Below are positions 14,702-15,359 of a DNA stretch of 15,359 bases, in pieces. The translations under genes were made by a program, and so were the position numbers. Position 1 is the stretch's first letter. The number at the start of each line of letters is the position of its first letter. Location: positions 1 through 15,359 of the forward strand of contig JAQUYJ010000009.1 of NCBI GenBank assembly GCA_028691905.1. Direction: 5' to 3'. Under the pieces are notes generated by a model. It was not told the DNA's origin, made no database searches, and was given only the letters and a program-made list of their open reading frames with translations. This stretch comes from Bacilli bacterium (GTDB lineage: Bacteria; Bacillota_I; Bacilli_A; ML615J-28; CAG-698).

Positions 14702-15359
14702 TTACTCTCCTACTTTCTCCCAATCCCATAAACTGATAAATTGGTGTGTTACTTTTCCTACTATTTGGCTTGCATGAACCAACCCTATTTCCCTGCTGTC
14801 CCTGCTATAGACGCGGTTATCACCTAAAAGCAGGTAATAGCCCTCTGGAATGGTTGAACCATTCAACCCCATTGAAGTTAAAAGGGTATTAATCGTAAAA
14901 TTGGCAGTTAAGCAATGATAATGATGAATCATTCCCTGATCATCTATATGACTGCCAAAATAAAATTGGTTGTATTCATTCAATAAATAGGATTCTGTGT
15001 ACTGTACACCATTAATATATAAATTTCCGTTAAAAAATTCGATGTGCTCTCCGGGTAAACCGATTACTCTTTTTATCCAAAGTTCTTTGTCTTCGCTTGT
15101 ACTGATACCTATCTGAATGGATTGATCCACTTGAAAAACAACAATATCTTCCCGATTCAGTTCGTTGGGGTTGGTAACAACAACCAAACGATCCCCTTCA
15201 AAAAAAGTAGGATTCATTGAGGTTTGGTTCACAACAGGAAAAAAGATGAAGAAAAAAACGATTTGTACAAAAAACAAAGCACTGATTATCACCTCGAAAT
15301 AATCAAGGAGTTGATATAACGTCTTTAATGGCTGATTTTTTTCTTTTAAAAAAGAAAAG
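14702..15359 (-). CDS. lepB: type I signal peptidase, 5' end outside window
   Basis: LepB removes signal peptides from proteins exported by the Sec system, on the outer face of the membrane. A GTG at 15292 could be taken as start, but the frame stays open for 22 more codons to the window edge and has no ribosome binding site there. Those codons encode a charged cytoplasmic tail (LKEKNQPLKTLYQLLDYFEV) that suits a membrane anchor, so I place the start outside the window. Counting from 15292, the anchor is at about 2-21, the nucleophile Ser25 is in QTSMNPTF, the general base Lys74 is in WIKRVIGLPGE, and GDNRVYSRDSR lies in the last third. A Ser/Lys dyad and short length fit Gram-positive SipS-like enzymes. 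It is followed by rbgA after 1 bp. Confidence 0.95.
   Translation of the reverse strand, partial: FSFLKEKNQPLKTLYQLLDYFEVIISALFFVQIVFFFIFFPVVNQTSMNPTFFEGDRLVVVTNPNELNREDIVVFQVDQSIQIGISTSEDKELWIKRVIGLPGEHIEFFNGNLYINGVQYTESYLLNEYNQFYFGSHIDDQGMIHHYHCLTANFTINTLLTSMGLNGSTIPEGYYLLLGDNRVYSRDSREIGLVHASQIVGKVTHQFISLWDWEKVGE

Overview
The window is AT-rich bacterial chromosome with strong AGGAG-type ribosome binding sites and closely packed housekeeping genes. The gene set (ftsY-ylxM-ffh, ruvB-queA-tgt, lepB-rbgA-rnhB, topA) is that of a low-GC Bacillota-type organism. The genetic code is standard: UGA ends ruvB, tetR and rbgA, UAG ends ffh, ftsY and topA, and the Trp codons I checked are UGG. RbgA, YlxM, a Gram-positive-type signal peptidase and a short FtsY fit Erysipelotrichia or a non-recoded Mollicutes-like lineage. 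I cannot fix the genus from the sequence.

Layout from left to right. (1) A minus-strand block ruvB-queA-tgt joins Holliday-junction branch migration with the last steps of tRNA queuosine formation; tgt runs off the left edge. (2) ruvA lies beside ruvB but on the opposite strand, with its own promoter in the 66 bp between them. It ends in a symmetric hairpin shared with the convergent unit that follows. (3) A minus-strand signal recognition particle operon, ftsY-ylxM-ffh, ends with a large unrecognised coiled-coil gene. (4) A plus-strand cassette encodes a TetR-type repressor, an ABC ATPase and two ABC-2 permeases. It has a textbook promoter with a 22-bp palindromic operator just downstream, and it ends in a bidirectional terminator. 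It looks like a self-regulated efflux system inserted among housekeeping genes. (5) Minus-strand topA follows, then (6) the tightly coupled minus-strand unit lepB-rbgA-rnhB; lepB runs off the right edge.

The most striking anomaly is in topA. The frame is open and conserved over about 666 codons, but a single in-frame TAG sits in the invariant SAGRVQ-S-VAL motif. It separates the TOPRIM domain from the domain with the catalytic tyrosine. Because TAG is the normal stop of three genes here, including topA itself, this is either a sequence error, a true nonsense mutation, readthrough or suppression, or a split enzyme. Other points of interest are the 613-residue coiled-coil protein at the end of the SRP operon, the apparent in-place inversion of ruvA, the TetR operator, and promoters that have either an extended -10 or a perfect -35.

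No tRNA, rRNA, CRISPR array, insertion sequence or phage gene was seen. No gene-free stretch exceeds about 150 bp.
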